In this document: positions 17,408 to 25,729 of the stretch, in pieces
How positions within the stretch are numbered: position 1 is the first letter of the stretch
Layout of the letters: each line of letters starts with the position of its first letter
Assembly: GCA_020848735.1 (NCBI GenBank)
Contig: JADLHO010000137.1
Span: forward strand, 1 to 40,334
Reading direction: 5' to 3'
Length of the DNA stretch: 40,334 nt
Origin: Planctomycetota bacterium
Lineage (GTDB): Bacteria; Planctomycetota; UBA1135; UBA2386
The notes under the pieces: model-generated
Told to the model about the DNA's origin: nothing
Seen by the model: only the letters and a program-made list of their open reading frames with translations
Database searches by the model: none
Translations under genes and position numbers: made by a program

Positions 17408-20227
17408 TCAGCGCCCGGTCGACCCGAGCACCAGCCGCAGGTCCTCGCGTCCGGCGCGCACGTCTTCGAGCTGGACGCCGAGGAGCAACTCGCCGCTGCG
17501 CTGTGCCGCGACCTTGCCGACGAAGGACCGCGCCACCTCGATGCGGAAGCGCCCCTCGGCGTCGGTCTGATGGTGGAGTGAGCTGTCGAGGCCCTGATCC
17601 TCGAACACGAGGACCGTGGCGCGGACCCCGTTGCCCCGCTCGTCGACGACCTGCCCCGCGAGCTGGCTGCTGCGCTCGAGCACGAGCCGCAGTCCGCTCG
17701 TGCCGGCCTCGACCGTCTGCGTCGGCAACGCGAAGCCCGCCGGGGTGAGCAAAGCGCCGAGCCGGCAGGGGCCCGCGCCCAGTCCGAGGATCTCGAAGCT
17801 GCCATCCGCGGCGAGCCGCGCCGAGGCGGTCTTGTGCAGCGGATCGACGGCCTGCAGCGAGAGCCGTTCGCGCTGCTGCGCATCGAGAGGCAGACCATCC
17901 TCGCGCACGACGACGCCGCGGAGCGACCTGCCGCGCACGAGCACCACGCGCAGGCCGTCGAGCAGGACGCCGTCTTCGACCGCGACCGCGAGCGGCTGGC
18001 CCGGATCGATCCCCTCCAGCGAGGCCGCGAGCTCGTAGCGGCCGCCGGCCAGATCGGTGATGCGGAACACCCCGCGCGAGTTGGCCTTCACCGAGCGCGA
18101 CGTGAACTGGATCGGCGGACGGAGCTGCACGGCGCCGTTGCTCCACGCCGCGAAGTCGCGGTTCTGGCCGCGGACCTCGAGCGTCGCATCGGGCACCGGC
18201 AGGCCGTCCTCGTCGACGACGAGCCCCTCGGCGCCGCCCGCGTTCCGCAGGACGACGTCGCCCAGGTCATGGCGCTCGCCCGAGGCGAAGGGGCGCGGCA
18301 GCACGTAGACGCGCGTGCCGTGGTCGCGCGCGCGGGCCATCAGCGAGTAGTGCAACTCGGGCCGCAGCCCGCGCACGGCGAAGCGCCCATCCGGCCCGAG
18401 CTCGGCGCGGAGCCAGTCGGCACCCGAGATGCCGGGTGCCTCGTCGACCTCGGCGTTCACCACGACGAGCGCGTTCGTGATCGGTGCGCCCTGCGCGTCG
18501 ACGAGCCGACCGCCGAGTTCGGCGCCGCGCTCGAGCTGCACCTCCTGCTCGAGGGCGAGCGCACCGCCGACGTTGCGCGACCACGAGGCGAAGCCGAGCG
18601 CTTCGACGTGCAGCATCACGAAGCCCTCGTCGCGCAGGCCGGCCAGCACGAAGCGACCCTCGCGGTCGCTGCGGACCGTCCGCCGCTTCGTCCACGAATC
18701 GCTCACGAGGGCATCGGCGATCGGCGCACCGCTCGCCTTGTCGAGCACGCGGCCCCGCAGCTCGGCACCGGCGGCGAGATCGATCGTGAGCTCATGGACC
18801 TCGCCGGCGCGCGGCGTGACCCGCCGCCAGCCCTCCTCGAAGCGCGGCGAACGCAGCTGCACGAGCAGATCGCGCGCGGGCAGGTCCACGAAGCGGAAGC
18901 CGCCGCCGCCGTCGCTCTGGGCCTGCGCGAGCTCGAGCGACTCGACGTAGACGGCGATCCGCAGCTCGACGCCGCTCGCGGGCTTCCCGTCGTGGCGCAC
19001 GACGCCGTGCACGGTGGCACCGCGCGCGAGTTCGATCACCACGACGCTGCCGCCCATGCGGCCGAGCTCGGTCGCGCTCGCGTAACCGCCGGCGCGCACG
19101 CGGATGCGATGCGGGCGCGCGCGGGCGACGTCGAACGAGAAGGCGCCCTGCGCATCGCTGCGCGCCTCCGCGAGCCGCTCCGAGCGCTCGCCCCAGGCGA
19201 GATCGAGGTTCCAGAACTCGTCGGCCGGCCGATGGAAGAGCTCGATCTCCGCGCCTTCGATCGGCGCCTTCGTCGCGGCGTCGACGACGCGGCCGAAGAT
19301 CTCGTCGGGCGTGGGCTCGCGCTCCTGTGTCGGAGGGACCGGAGCGGGCAGGACCTCGCGGGGCGCGGGCGCGGTCTCCTTCGCGCCGGAGGCCGCGGCG
19401 ACGGCGCTCCGCGGCGTGATCGCCGGCTCCGCGCTCCGCGGCGCGGATCGCTGCAGCGGCGCGTCGCCCTGCTCGAGCCACCACCAGACGCCGAGCGCCA
19501 ACACGATCGAGACCACCGAGACGAGCTTCTTCATCGCGAGGATTCCTGTGAGGGTCGTGAGCCCCGATGCGGTGCCGGCCGCCGCCGCGCCCGCGGCGAC
19601 GAGGACCTGCGCCTGCGCGTTCGTGAGCAGCGCCTGCTTCACCGCCGCGAGCCCGCGCGCCGGCAGCATCGCGACCAGCAGCGCCGCGAGACCGGCGGGC
19701 AGATGCCGTCGCAACGTCTCCAGCCCGCGGTGCAGCCGCATGCGCACCGTCCCCGGCGCGAGCTCGAGCGCCTCGGCGATCTGCGCCGGCGAGAGCCCGT
19801 GCTGCAGGCGCAGCCGGATCACCTGCCGCTGCTCCGCGGGCAAGGCATCGACCCGCTCGCGCAGGCGTGCGATCAGCTCCTCGCGCTCCGCGATCGCCAT
19901 CGGCCCGAGCTCATCGCTCGTGATCTCCGGCAGGAGCTCCGCCCGCCGCCGCCGCGCGCGCCGCCCCGCATTGCGCACGACGTTCTGCAGCAGCCCGCCG
20001 AGCCAGGGCTCCAAGGCCCGCCCCGCATCGAACGCGTCCGCACGATCGATCGCGAGCAGGAAGGTCTGCTGCACCGCATCCTCCGCATCCGCCACGTTCC
20101 CGAGCAGATGCACCGCGATGGCCAAGAGCCGCGGCGCCGTCGCCTCGAAGACCTCGCCGAGCGCCTGCAGGTCCCCCTGCGTGCGGAAGCGGTCGAAGAG
20201 CCGGGCGGCGGAGTCCATGCGGCGCAT
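17408..20227 (-). CDS. ECF-type sigma factor fused to TM anchor and carboxypeptidase-regulatory-like repeats
   Basis: 939 residues in one frame. Region sigma2 lies at about 20-90 (DAEDAVQQTFLLAI, ending WLGGLLQNVVRNAGRRARRR) and sigma4 at about 125-175 (LPAEQRQVIRLRLQHGLSPA, GTVRMRLHRGLE). Hydrophobic stretches follow at 178-195 and 206-220, then a strong TM segment at 235-251 after MKK. The remainder, from about 305 to the end, carries some seven beta-sandwich repeats of the carboxypeptidase-regulatory-like type (for example GRVLDKASGAPIADALV). The family pattern predicts a membrane-tethered sigma factor with an external sensory or structural arm. ATG 20218 is an alternative start; neither has a clear Shine-Dalgarno. 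An internal ATG at 19534 with AGGA upstream could yield the surface part alone. Confidence 0.82.
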   Translation of the reverse strand: MRRMDSAARLFDRFRTQGDLQALGEVFEATAPRLLAIAVHLLGNVADAEDAVQQTFLLAIDRADAFDAGRALEPWLGGLLQNVVRNAGRRARRRRAELLPEITSDELGPMAIAEREELIARLRERVDALPAEQRQVIRLRLQHGLSPAQIAEALELAPGTVRMRLHRGLETLRRHLPAGLAALLVAMLPARGLAAVKQALLTNAQAQVLVAAGAAAAGTASGLTTLTGILAMKKLVSVVSIVLALGVWWWLEQGDAPLQRSAPRSAEPAITPRSAVAAASGAKETAPAPREVLPAPVPPTQEREPTPDEIFGRVVDAATKAPIEGAEIELFHRPADEFWNLDLAWGERSERLAEARSDAQGAFSFDVARARPHRIRVRAGGYASATELGRMGGSVVVIELARGATVHGVVRHDGKPASGVELRIAVYVESLELAQAQSDGGGGFRFVDLPARDLLVQLRSPRFEEGWRRVTPRAGEVHELTIDLAAGAELRGRVLDKASGAPIADALVSDSWTKRRTVRSDREGRFVLAGLRDEGFVMLHVEALGFASWSRNVGGALALEQEVQLERGAELGGRLVDAQGAPITNALVVVNAEVDEAPGISGADWLRAELGPDGRFAVRGLRPELHYSLMARARDHGTRVYVLPRPFASGERHDLGDVVLRNAGGAEGLVVDEDGLPVPDATLEVRGQNRDFAAWSNGAVQLRPPIQFTSRSVKANSRGVFRITDLAGGRYELAASLEGIDPGQPLAVAVEDGVLLDGLRVVLVRGRSLRGVVVREDGLPLDAQQRERLSLQAVDPLHKTASARLAADGSFEILGLGAGPCRLGALLTPAGFALPTQTVEAGTSGLRLVLERSSQLAGQVVDERGNGVRATVLVFEDQGLDSSLHHQTDAEGRFRIEVARSFVGKVAAQRSGELLLGVQLEDVRAGREDLRLVLGSTGR

Positions 20228-20479
20228 CTTGTCGTGCGCGCTGGGGGTGTCACGGAATCGCGGGGGGGCGCGCTCGTCGCCAGATGCTCAGTTCTCCACC
20301 ACCCCTTACCGGTTGGAGCGCGCCTCCAAATCGCTCGTCGATCGCGGTGGGAGGGCGCATCTGCGCATCCCGGTCAGCAGCGGGGGCCCGCGACTCACCT
20401 CGCCGTCGGGATCTGAGGACGGGCGTGCCGAACCTACGCGCGCCTGCCCGGGGACCGCGGCTCCGACCCACCCTCGCTG

Positions 20480-20506
20480 CGCTGGGGCGCCGGCAGCGCC
20501 CCAGCG
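20480..20506 (-). terminator. Perfect 11-bp GC hairpin after the secreted-protein gene
   Basis: Arms CGCTGGGGCGC (20480-20490) and GCGCCCCAGCG (20496-20506) are perfectly complementary around a 5-nt loop. It begins 12 nt past the stop of the minus-strand gene ending at 20519 and lies before the next minus-strand gene. No T-tract follows, so termination is inferred. Confidence 0.6.
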
Positions 20507-20518
20507 CCAACTCTCCCC

Positions 20519-22705
20519 TCACTGGATCTCGATCTGCAAAGCGTTCGAGAGGCTGAACTGGAGCGTCGCGCAACCCGGGGCGGCGCGGTCCACGACCAGC
20601 CATTGCTGGTAGAGGCGCAGGCCGAGCAGGTGGGGGCTGTCCGGGATCGTCAACGTATGGACGCGCGTGCCACGTGCGGGCGCGCTCCGTGGGCTGAAGA
20701 CGAGGGCCGTCCAGGGGTTGGGGACGAGGGTGCAGGTGCCGCAGCCGCGGGAGTCGAGCCGGTCGAGGCCGATCATCAGCCAGGCTTCATCGACGGGAGG
20801 ATTCTCGAGCACGGACTCGAACTGGGTGCCGCCGCGGCGCGCGCAGCTCCAGTTGACGCGCGCCGTGAAGGTGCCGCAGCCGCCGCCGAGCTCGGTCGCG
20901 ATGCCGTCGCCGGGCACGTAATCGCCCATCTGGATCGTGTTCGTCCCGGACGAGCGTCCCCAGAACACCTTGACCAGGTCGGCCGAGGCCGCGCGGGTGT
21001 CGCCGTTCGCCGCCGGTCGCGCGAAGGTCGAGCGGAGGCTCCCGAAGAACTCGATCGTCTCCGTCGAGCAGGTCACGCACTGCTGCCCGGTCAGGTTGGC
21101 GAGGTTGTAGTCCCAGCAGACCATCACCGTCCGCCCGGTGGCGGCGATGTCCTGGGCGTCGGCGGAGTTGGTCAGGGAGACCCCCAGGTAGGCTCGCAGA
21201 TCGCGCCGCGCGGGGTCGAACTCACAGCGGTAGATCCGCGGGATGCCGCGATCCCCCGAATAGCCCACGTTCTGGCGCGCGCCATTGACGACCCAGAGCG
21301 GGGAAGCGCCGTCGATGCTGATGTGGCCGAACTGGTCCGGACCGTCGAGCACCAGGGTGACGAGGTTGCTGTGGATGCTGCGCCCGACGTCGAAGACCTG
21401 GAAGGAGATCTGGTGGTCGTATTGCGCGATCTGCTCGGCGAACGCGCTCAGGTAGCGGCCTTCGCTGTCCGCGGTCCGAGCGATGCTCGCATAGGTGGCC
21501 GTGAGGCCGGCCGGAGTCGCGAGGTCCGTCGTCGGGGAGCCGCTGATCGACAGGTCCGATCCCACCGTCAAGGTGCGCAGCCGGGCCGTCCGGACCGTGG
21601 GAGCCAGCGGGTTCGCGGATTGGAACATCATCAGCAGCCGGTTGTCGGTGGGGCTGGCATTGCTCCCGACGGCGGCGCGGCTGTTGGACACGCCGATGCC
21701 CTGGCCGGGCAGATCGATCGCGGTCCCGTTGTTGCCGGGCCGCAGGACGCGGACCCGCAGGACCTCGTACGGCATCGGGAGGATCGAGCCGCCCGGGCGC
21801 AGCACGTTCCACGTCACGACGAAGCAGTTGCTCGCGTTGTTGTTCGCGACGTCGAGGTAGCGATTGGGGGCGCTGGTCTCGATCAGGACCGGTCCGCCGG
21901 GCACGAACTGGCCGCGCAACTCGGTCGCCTCGGTGCTGATGCTCGCACCCCAGACGACCAGGTAGGCCGCCGAGCTCGCGTCATAGGCCGCGCTGATCAC
22001 GCGCGTGACGATCGACGAGCTGCCGAGGGTGCTCGTGTTGATCACGGGATCGAGGACGAGCGGCAGGGCCGCGCGCTCGACGAAGGCTGCCGGCAGCCGC
22101 AGCGACAGCACGCCGTCCGCATAGGCCAGGCTGCCGGGCGTCGTGTCCCCGCGCGCATCGATGCCGAGGACGCCCGCGATCCGCACCTCGCCGTGCTCGT
22201 TCCGGAAGCGCACCGCGTCGCCGTCGGCCTCGTCGAGCGGCAGCGCGGACTCGAGCTCGACCTCGACCACGAGGTCGCCTTCTCCCGAGGGCAACTGCTC
22301 GAACACGAAGGACTGCTTCAGCCCATCGGGCCGCACCTCGTAGACCTCGGTGAGCGCGTGACGCTCGTAATGAACCGACCTGCCGCTCTCCCGCGGGCCC
22401 TGCGCCGCCGGCGCCGGGAGCCGCGCCGTGCCGCGGCCGAAGCTCGCGGTCCGCAGCACGAGCGGCTGCTCGACCGGCGCCGACGGCAGGTGCGGCACGA
22501 ACTCGACGCTGTCGGACTGGAATCGCACGGTGTAATCCCGGCCGAGGCCGTACAGGCCGCTCGGCTCGCGCTGCACGTGCGCATAGTCGGCGCTCAGGTC
22601 CGTGACGTTCTGGAGCGCCGGCGCAGCCCCAGTGGGCTCCTGCGCGACGGCGCACACGGAGGAGGCCCACAGGAGGGCCGCTTGCAGGATGTGATTGGTC
22701 TTCAT
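20519..22705 (-). CDS. Secreted protein, paralogue A (planctomycete-type, Cys-motif C-terminus)
   Basis: 728 residues. A signal peptide covers 1-22 (MKTNHILQAALLWASSVCAVA). Residues about 30-210 form an N-terminal domain with GLYGLGRDYTVRF and an ending ALPLVLDPVIN. Both features recur in the neighbouring gene (22822-25002), as does its position 5' of a beta-strand-rich middle. A CVTC motif lies about two thirds along. The last 110 residues hold GCGTFTARVNWSC and GCGTCTLVP, a domain seen at the C-termini of secreted planctomycete proteins. No enzyme signature is visible. The protein is probably exported or surface-bound. A two-part motif upstream is shared with the paralogue. Function is unknown. 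Confidence 0.8.
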   Translation of the reverse strand: MKTNHILQAALLWASSVCAVAQEPTGAAPALQNVTDLSADYAHVQREPSGLYGLGRDYTVRFQSDSVEFVPHLPSAPVEQPLVLRTASFGRGTARLPAPAAQGPRESGRSVHYERHALTEVYEVRPDGLKQSFVFEQLPSGEGDLVVEVELESALPLDEADGDAVRFRNEHGEVRIAGVLGIDARGDTTPGSLAYADGVLSLRLPAAFVERAALPLVLDPVINTSTLGSSSIVTRVISAAYDASSAAYLVVWGASISTEATELRGQFVPGGPVLIETSAPNRYLDVANNNASNCFVVTWNVLRPGGSILPMPYEVLRVRVLRPGNNGTAIDLPGQGIGVSNSRAAVGSNASPTDNRLLMMFQSANPLAPTVRTARLRTLTVGSDLSISGSPTTDLATPAGLTATYASIARTADSEGRYLSAFAEQIAQYDHQISFQVFDVGRSIHSNLVTLVLDGPDQFGHISIDGASPLWVVNGARQNVGYSGDRGIPRIYRCEFDPARRDLRAYLGVSLTNSADAQDIAATGRTVMVCWDYNLANLTGQQCVTCSTETIEFFGSLRSTFARPAANGDTRAASADLVKVFWGRSSGTNTIQMGDYVPGDGIATELGGGCGTFTARVNWSCARRGGTQFESVLENPPVDEAWLMIGLDRLDSRGCGTCTLVPNPWTALVFSPRSAPARGTRVHTLTIPDSPHLLGLRLYQQWLVVDRAAPGCATLQFSLSNALQIEIQ

Positions 22706-22745
22706 GGCGAGGTCTTCTTGCGGCAAGGCGGCCGCACGCAGGGGA

Positions 22746-22783
22746 GAACACGGACGGTGCGTGGGCTGGCGCGAAATCCGGCG
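22746..22783 (-). promoter_or_regulatory. Two-part upstream motif, copy A
   Basis: Read on the minus strand: CGCCGGATTTCGCGCC, 14 nt, CCGTGTTC, ending 40 nt before the ATG at 22705. The same two blocks with the same 14-nt spacer lie upstream of the paralogue. The geometry (TTTCGCG, 17 nt, CGTGTTC) would fit a -35/-10 pair of an alternative sigma factor, but this is inferred. Confidence 0.5.
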
Positions 22784-22821
22784 GCCGCACCGCGAGGGGC
22801 CACCGGTGCGCCTCGCTCGGA

Positions 22822-25002
22822 TCACTCGACGATCGTGAAACGCCAGGCCGGGGTCGTCGACAAGGTCGGCAGCAGCGGGCAGTTGTTGGTCAACTGGCCG
22901 ATCAGGAGGCCCTGTGCGTCGACGTGCGCGCCGAGCAGACGGGAGTCGCAGGGCACCGGGAGCGTGTAGACGGCCTGGCCGCCGACGAGCGGGACGGTCT
23001 CGAGCACGACCGGCTGCACGACCGCGCAGGTGCCGCAGGGCAGCTGCGCGCCGCTGAGGCCGATCGCGAACAGGGCCGTCGCGGGCGTGGGGTTGGTCGA
23101 CATGCGGAACTGGAACGCGCCGTTGCCGATCGCGAACGAGCCCGATGCCGTGAGCGTCGCGGGCACACCGCAGCCGGACCAGAGCAGCGACGACTGGTTG
23201 GCACCGAAGCTGGCCGTGTAATGCGTCGCGGTGATGTCGCCGGCGAACTCGACGTTGTTCTGGAACGAGGCGCTGACGATCAACGCGTTCGGCGCCGCAT
23301 TGCCGCCTGCGAGACGGGCGCCGATCACCGGCGTGCGCTCGCTGACGAGACTGCCCGAGACCGTGACCTCGGCGCCGCAGGCGATGCAGCCCGTGGTCGC
23401 GATCGGCCGCGCCTTGACGTTCGTGCTCAGGAACGCGTACTCGTGCGCCCACGCGACGAGGTACTTCGGGCCGAGCAGCGCGACGGCAGGCTCGCGATCG
23501 TCGAAGCCGTCATTGGTGATCGCACCGGCGCTGATCTCCGAGAGCGTGGGGTTGCTCCACGTGAACATCCGTGCGGCGATCTCCCGACTCGTCGCACCGA
23601 TCGACTCGTGCACGAGCAGGAAGTTCGAGCCGGCCCCGTCGATGTCGCTGTGCAGGAGATCGCCCGCGCCGACCGCGAACGAATAGCCGACGCCGAGCGG
23701 CGCGCCGCTCTGGTCGACCGGCTGCGCGACGATCCAACCCGGGCGCGAGTAGCTGACGACGCGCACGCCGTTGCCCGAGCGGCTGATGCGCGGCAGGTCG
23801 TTCAGCGGGTCGGCCGCGACCGTCGCGACGGTGCCGAGCGTGAGGCCGGTGACGCTGAGCGCCATCGTGTACGGCAGGGCCCGGATCCCGACGCCCGTCT
23901 CGCGGTAGACGATCAATCCACCGGTGTCGGTCTGCGCGTTGCCGGGGTTGCCGGACAGCGCGGCGTGCGTGCAATCGGCGGTCGCGAGCGTGAGGTCGAG
24001 TTCGGGGCCCAGGGTGCGGTTCCCGTTCACGATCCGGCTCGTGAGCTGCGCGGCACCGAGCCAGTTCGCCGCCCGTTCCCAGACGACCAGGAAGCGGTCC
24101 TGGAACCGGTGGTAGGCGACCTTCGGGCGGCGCAGCGTCGCACCCGAGCCGACCAGGAAGGCCGTGCCGAGCCCGTTGGTCTCGTGGTAATGGCGCGCGT
24201 AGATCTCGCGCGTCGTCAGCGAGAGCTTGCGCCGCCACACGATCAGGAAATCGCCGCTCGCACCGGAGCAGGCGACGGCCGGATCGACGTCATTGCCGCC
24301 ACCGACCGAGAGGTCGACGCGCGCGCCATACAGCGGATCGAGGACCAGCGGCAGCGCGGCACCGTCGACGAAGCTCGCCGGCAGAACCAGCTCGAGCGTC
24401 CGGCCGACGAGCCGCAGCTCGCCCGCGCCGCGGCGGCCGGCGGCGTCGATGCCGGTCACACCGCCGATCGTCACGCCGCCGAGTTCCTCGGCCAGGAGTG
24501 CGATGCCGCCCGCGTCGCCCACCGCGGTCTCGGCCGAGAGTTCGCCGCCGAGCGCGCAGCGCACGACGAGCTCGCCGCGGCCAGGCAGCGCGTCGAAGAC
24601 GAAGGACTGCTCGACGCCGTCGACCGTGACCTCGTAGCGCTCGGTGATGGTCGGCGAGCGGCGGTAGACCGCGCTCGAGCCCCGTTGCTCCGGGGCGACC
24701 TCGCGCTCGATCGGCAGCTCGACGCCGCCGCGCGCGATCGAACGCAACGCGACCGCGAGCCGGCGGGCGCTCGGCGCGGTCGGCAGGGCCGGGGTGAACG
24801 TGAAGCCGCTGCGGTCGAAACGCGACGAGTAGCCGCGGCCGAAGCCGTGCAGGCCCTCGCCGTCCGGCGCGAGCCCGCTCGCGGAAGCGATCGGTGCCGC
24901 GGACGCGACGGCGCCGGGCAAGGCGTCCTGGGCGGGGAGGGGAAGGCCCAGCGCGGCGGCGATGCCGAGGGCCGGGACGAGCGAGGACAGGGTGCGGCTC
25001 AT
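22822..25002 (-). CDS. Secreted protein, paralogue B (planctomycete-type, Cys-motif C-terminus)
   Basis: 726 residues. A signal peptide covers about 1-24 (cleavage near LPLPAQDALPG). The N-terminal domain matches that of the downstream neighbour: GLHGFGRGYSSRF, then EQSFVFDALPGRGELVV, ending ALPLVLDPLYG near 230. The middle holds repeated beta-strand units with VAxxxFLIVWRR, FLVVWER and KYLVAWAHEY-like segments, suggesting a propeller or repeated sandwich. A CIAC motif lies near residue 537. The C-terminal domain has SGCGVPATLT and PCGTCAVVQP, paralleling the neighbour's Cys motifs. GGAA precedes the ATG by 8 nt. No enzymatic function is recognisable. The gene lies directly after an ECF sigma gene and carries the shared upstream motif. 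Confidence 0.8.
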   Translation of the reverse strand: MSRTLSSLVPALGIAAALGLPLPAQDALPGAVASAAPIASASGLAPDGEGLHGFGRGYSSRFDRSGFTFTPALPTAPSARRLAVALRSIARGGVELPIEREVAPEQRGSSAVYRRSPTITERYEVTVDGVEQSFVFDALPGRGELVVRCALGGELSAETAVGDAGGIALLAEELGGVTIGGVTGIDAAGRRGAGELRLVGRTLELVLPASFVDGAALPLVLDPLYGARVDLSVGGGNDVDPAVACSGASGDFLIVWRRKLSLTTREIYARHYHETNGLGTAFLVGSGATLRRPKVAYHRFQDRFLVVWERAANWLGAAQLTSRIVNGNRTLGPELDLTLATADCTHAALSGNPGNAQTDTGGLIVYRETGVGIRALPYTMALSVTGLTLGTVATVAADPLNDLPRISRSGNGVRVVSYSRPGWIVAQPVDQSGAPLGVGYSFAVGAGDLLHSDIDGAGSNFLLVHESIGATSREIAARMFTWSNPTLSEISAGAITNDGFDDREPAVALLGPKYLVAWAHEYAFLSTNVKARPIATTGCIACGAEVTVSGSLVSERTPVIGARLAGGNAAPNALIVSASFQNNVEFAGDITATHYTASFGANQSSLLWSGCGVPATLTASGSFAIGNGAFQFRMSTNPTPATALFAIGLSGAQLPCGTCAVVQPVVLETVPLVGGQAVYTLPVPCDSRLLGAHVDAQGLLIGQLTNNCPLLPTLSTTPAWRFTIVE

Positions 25003-25051
25003 GCGTGTTCCAGGGTGGGGACCGACGGGCGATGGCCCCGTCGGTGGGGGG

Positions 25052-25089
25052 GAACACGGTCCGCGCCGGTGTCGGCGCGAAATCCGGCG
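25052..25089 (-). promoter_or_regulatory. Two-part upstream motif, copy B
   Basis: Minus strand: CGCCGGATTTCGCGCC, 14 nt, CCGTGTTC, ending 49 nt before the ATG at 25002. Both blocks and the spacer length are identical to copy A at 22746-22783, while the spacer sequence and flanks differ. Confidence 0.5.
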
Positions 25090-25123
25090 CGAAGTCCGCC
25101 GCGACGTCCGCCGCGACGTCCGC
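25076..25123. repeat. Four tandem 12-bp units between the ECF sigma gene and paralogue B
   Basis: Four consecutive units on the plus strand: CGCGAAATCCGG, CGCGAAGTCCGC, CGCGACGTCCGC, CGCGACGTCCGC. The first unit is part of the two-part motif upstream of paralogue B. The array fills most of the gap after the sigma stop. Confidence 0.8.
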
Positions 25124-25128
25124 CGCGC

Positions 25129-25710
25129 CTAGCCGTCGATCGGCGGCAGCTCCGTCGGCCGCAGCTTCCGCAGCAGGAACGCGCGGGCGAAGCGCCAGTC
25201 GGCCTTGACGAGCGCCGCCGTCGTGTCGAGCGCCGCCGCGACCTCGTCGACGGTCATCCCCGCGAACACGCGCATCTCGACGACCTTGGCCGGCCGTGGC
25301 GCCGCCGCCGCGAGCTGGTCGAGCACCTCGTCGAGTGCGACGACGTCGCCGGTCTCGGCGGCGATCAGGTCCAGGCACTCGTCGAGCGGCAGGCGCTCGC
25401 GGTCGCCGCCGCGCTTCTGCGCGCCGCGGTCGCGCGCGTGGTTGAGCAGCACCTGCCGCATCGCCGTCGCCGCCACCGCGAGGAAGTGCACGCGGTCGGC
25501 GATCTCCCCGCCCGCGCCGGCGATCTTCAGCCAGGCCTCGTGCACCAGCGCGGTCGGCTGCAGCGTATGCGCGCGACCCTGGCGCAGGAGCCGGCCGGCG
25601 ATGCCGCGCAGCTCGTCGTAGAGCAGCGGCATCATGCCGTTGGCCGCGGTCTCGTCGCCGTCGCGGAGGCGGCGCAGCAGCAGGGTGATCTGGGCCTGGA
25701 CTTCGGACAT
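25129..25710 (-). CDS. ECF-like RNA polymerase sigma factor (Sig-70 X6 type)
   Basis: 193 residues. Region 2 includes MMPLLYDELRGIAGRLLRQG at about 26-45 and HTLQPTALVHEAWLKI at 48-63, the hallmark of the planctomycete/acidobacterial X6 group of ECF-like sigma factors. Region 4 covers about 133-185 with helix-turn-helix MTVDEVAAALDTTAALVKAD. The gene starts 19 nt after the stop of a Ser/Thr kinase gene on the same strand, so the two are probably co-transcribed and the kinase may regulate it. It precedes two paralogous secreted proteins that share an upstream motif. No anti-sigma gene is adjacent. The start has no strong Shine-Dalgarno. Confidence 0.9.
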   Translation of the reverse strand: MSEVQAQITLLLRRLRDGDETAANGMMPLLYDELRGIAGRLLRQGRAHTLQPTALVHEAWLKIAGAGGEIADRVHFLAVAATAMRQVLLNHARDRGAQKRGGDRERLPLDECLDLIAAETGDVVALDEVLDQLAAAAPRPAKVVEMRVFAGMTVDEVAAALDTTAALVKADWRFARAFLLRKLRPTELPPIDG

Positions 25711-25729
25711 GAGGGGAATCGATCGCAGA

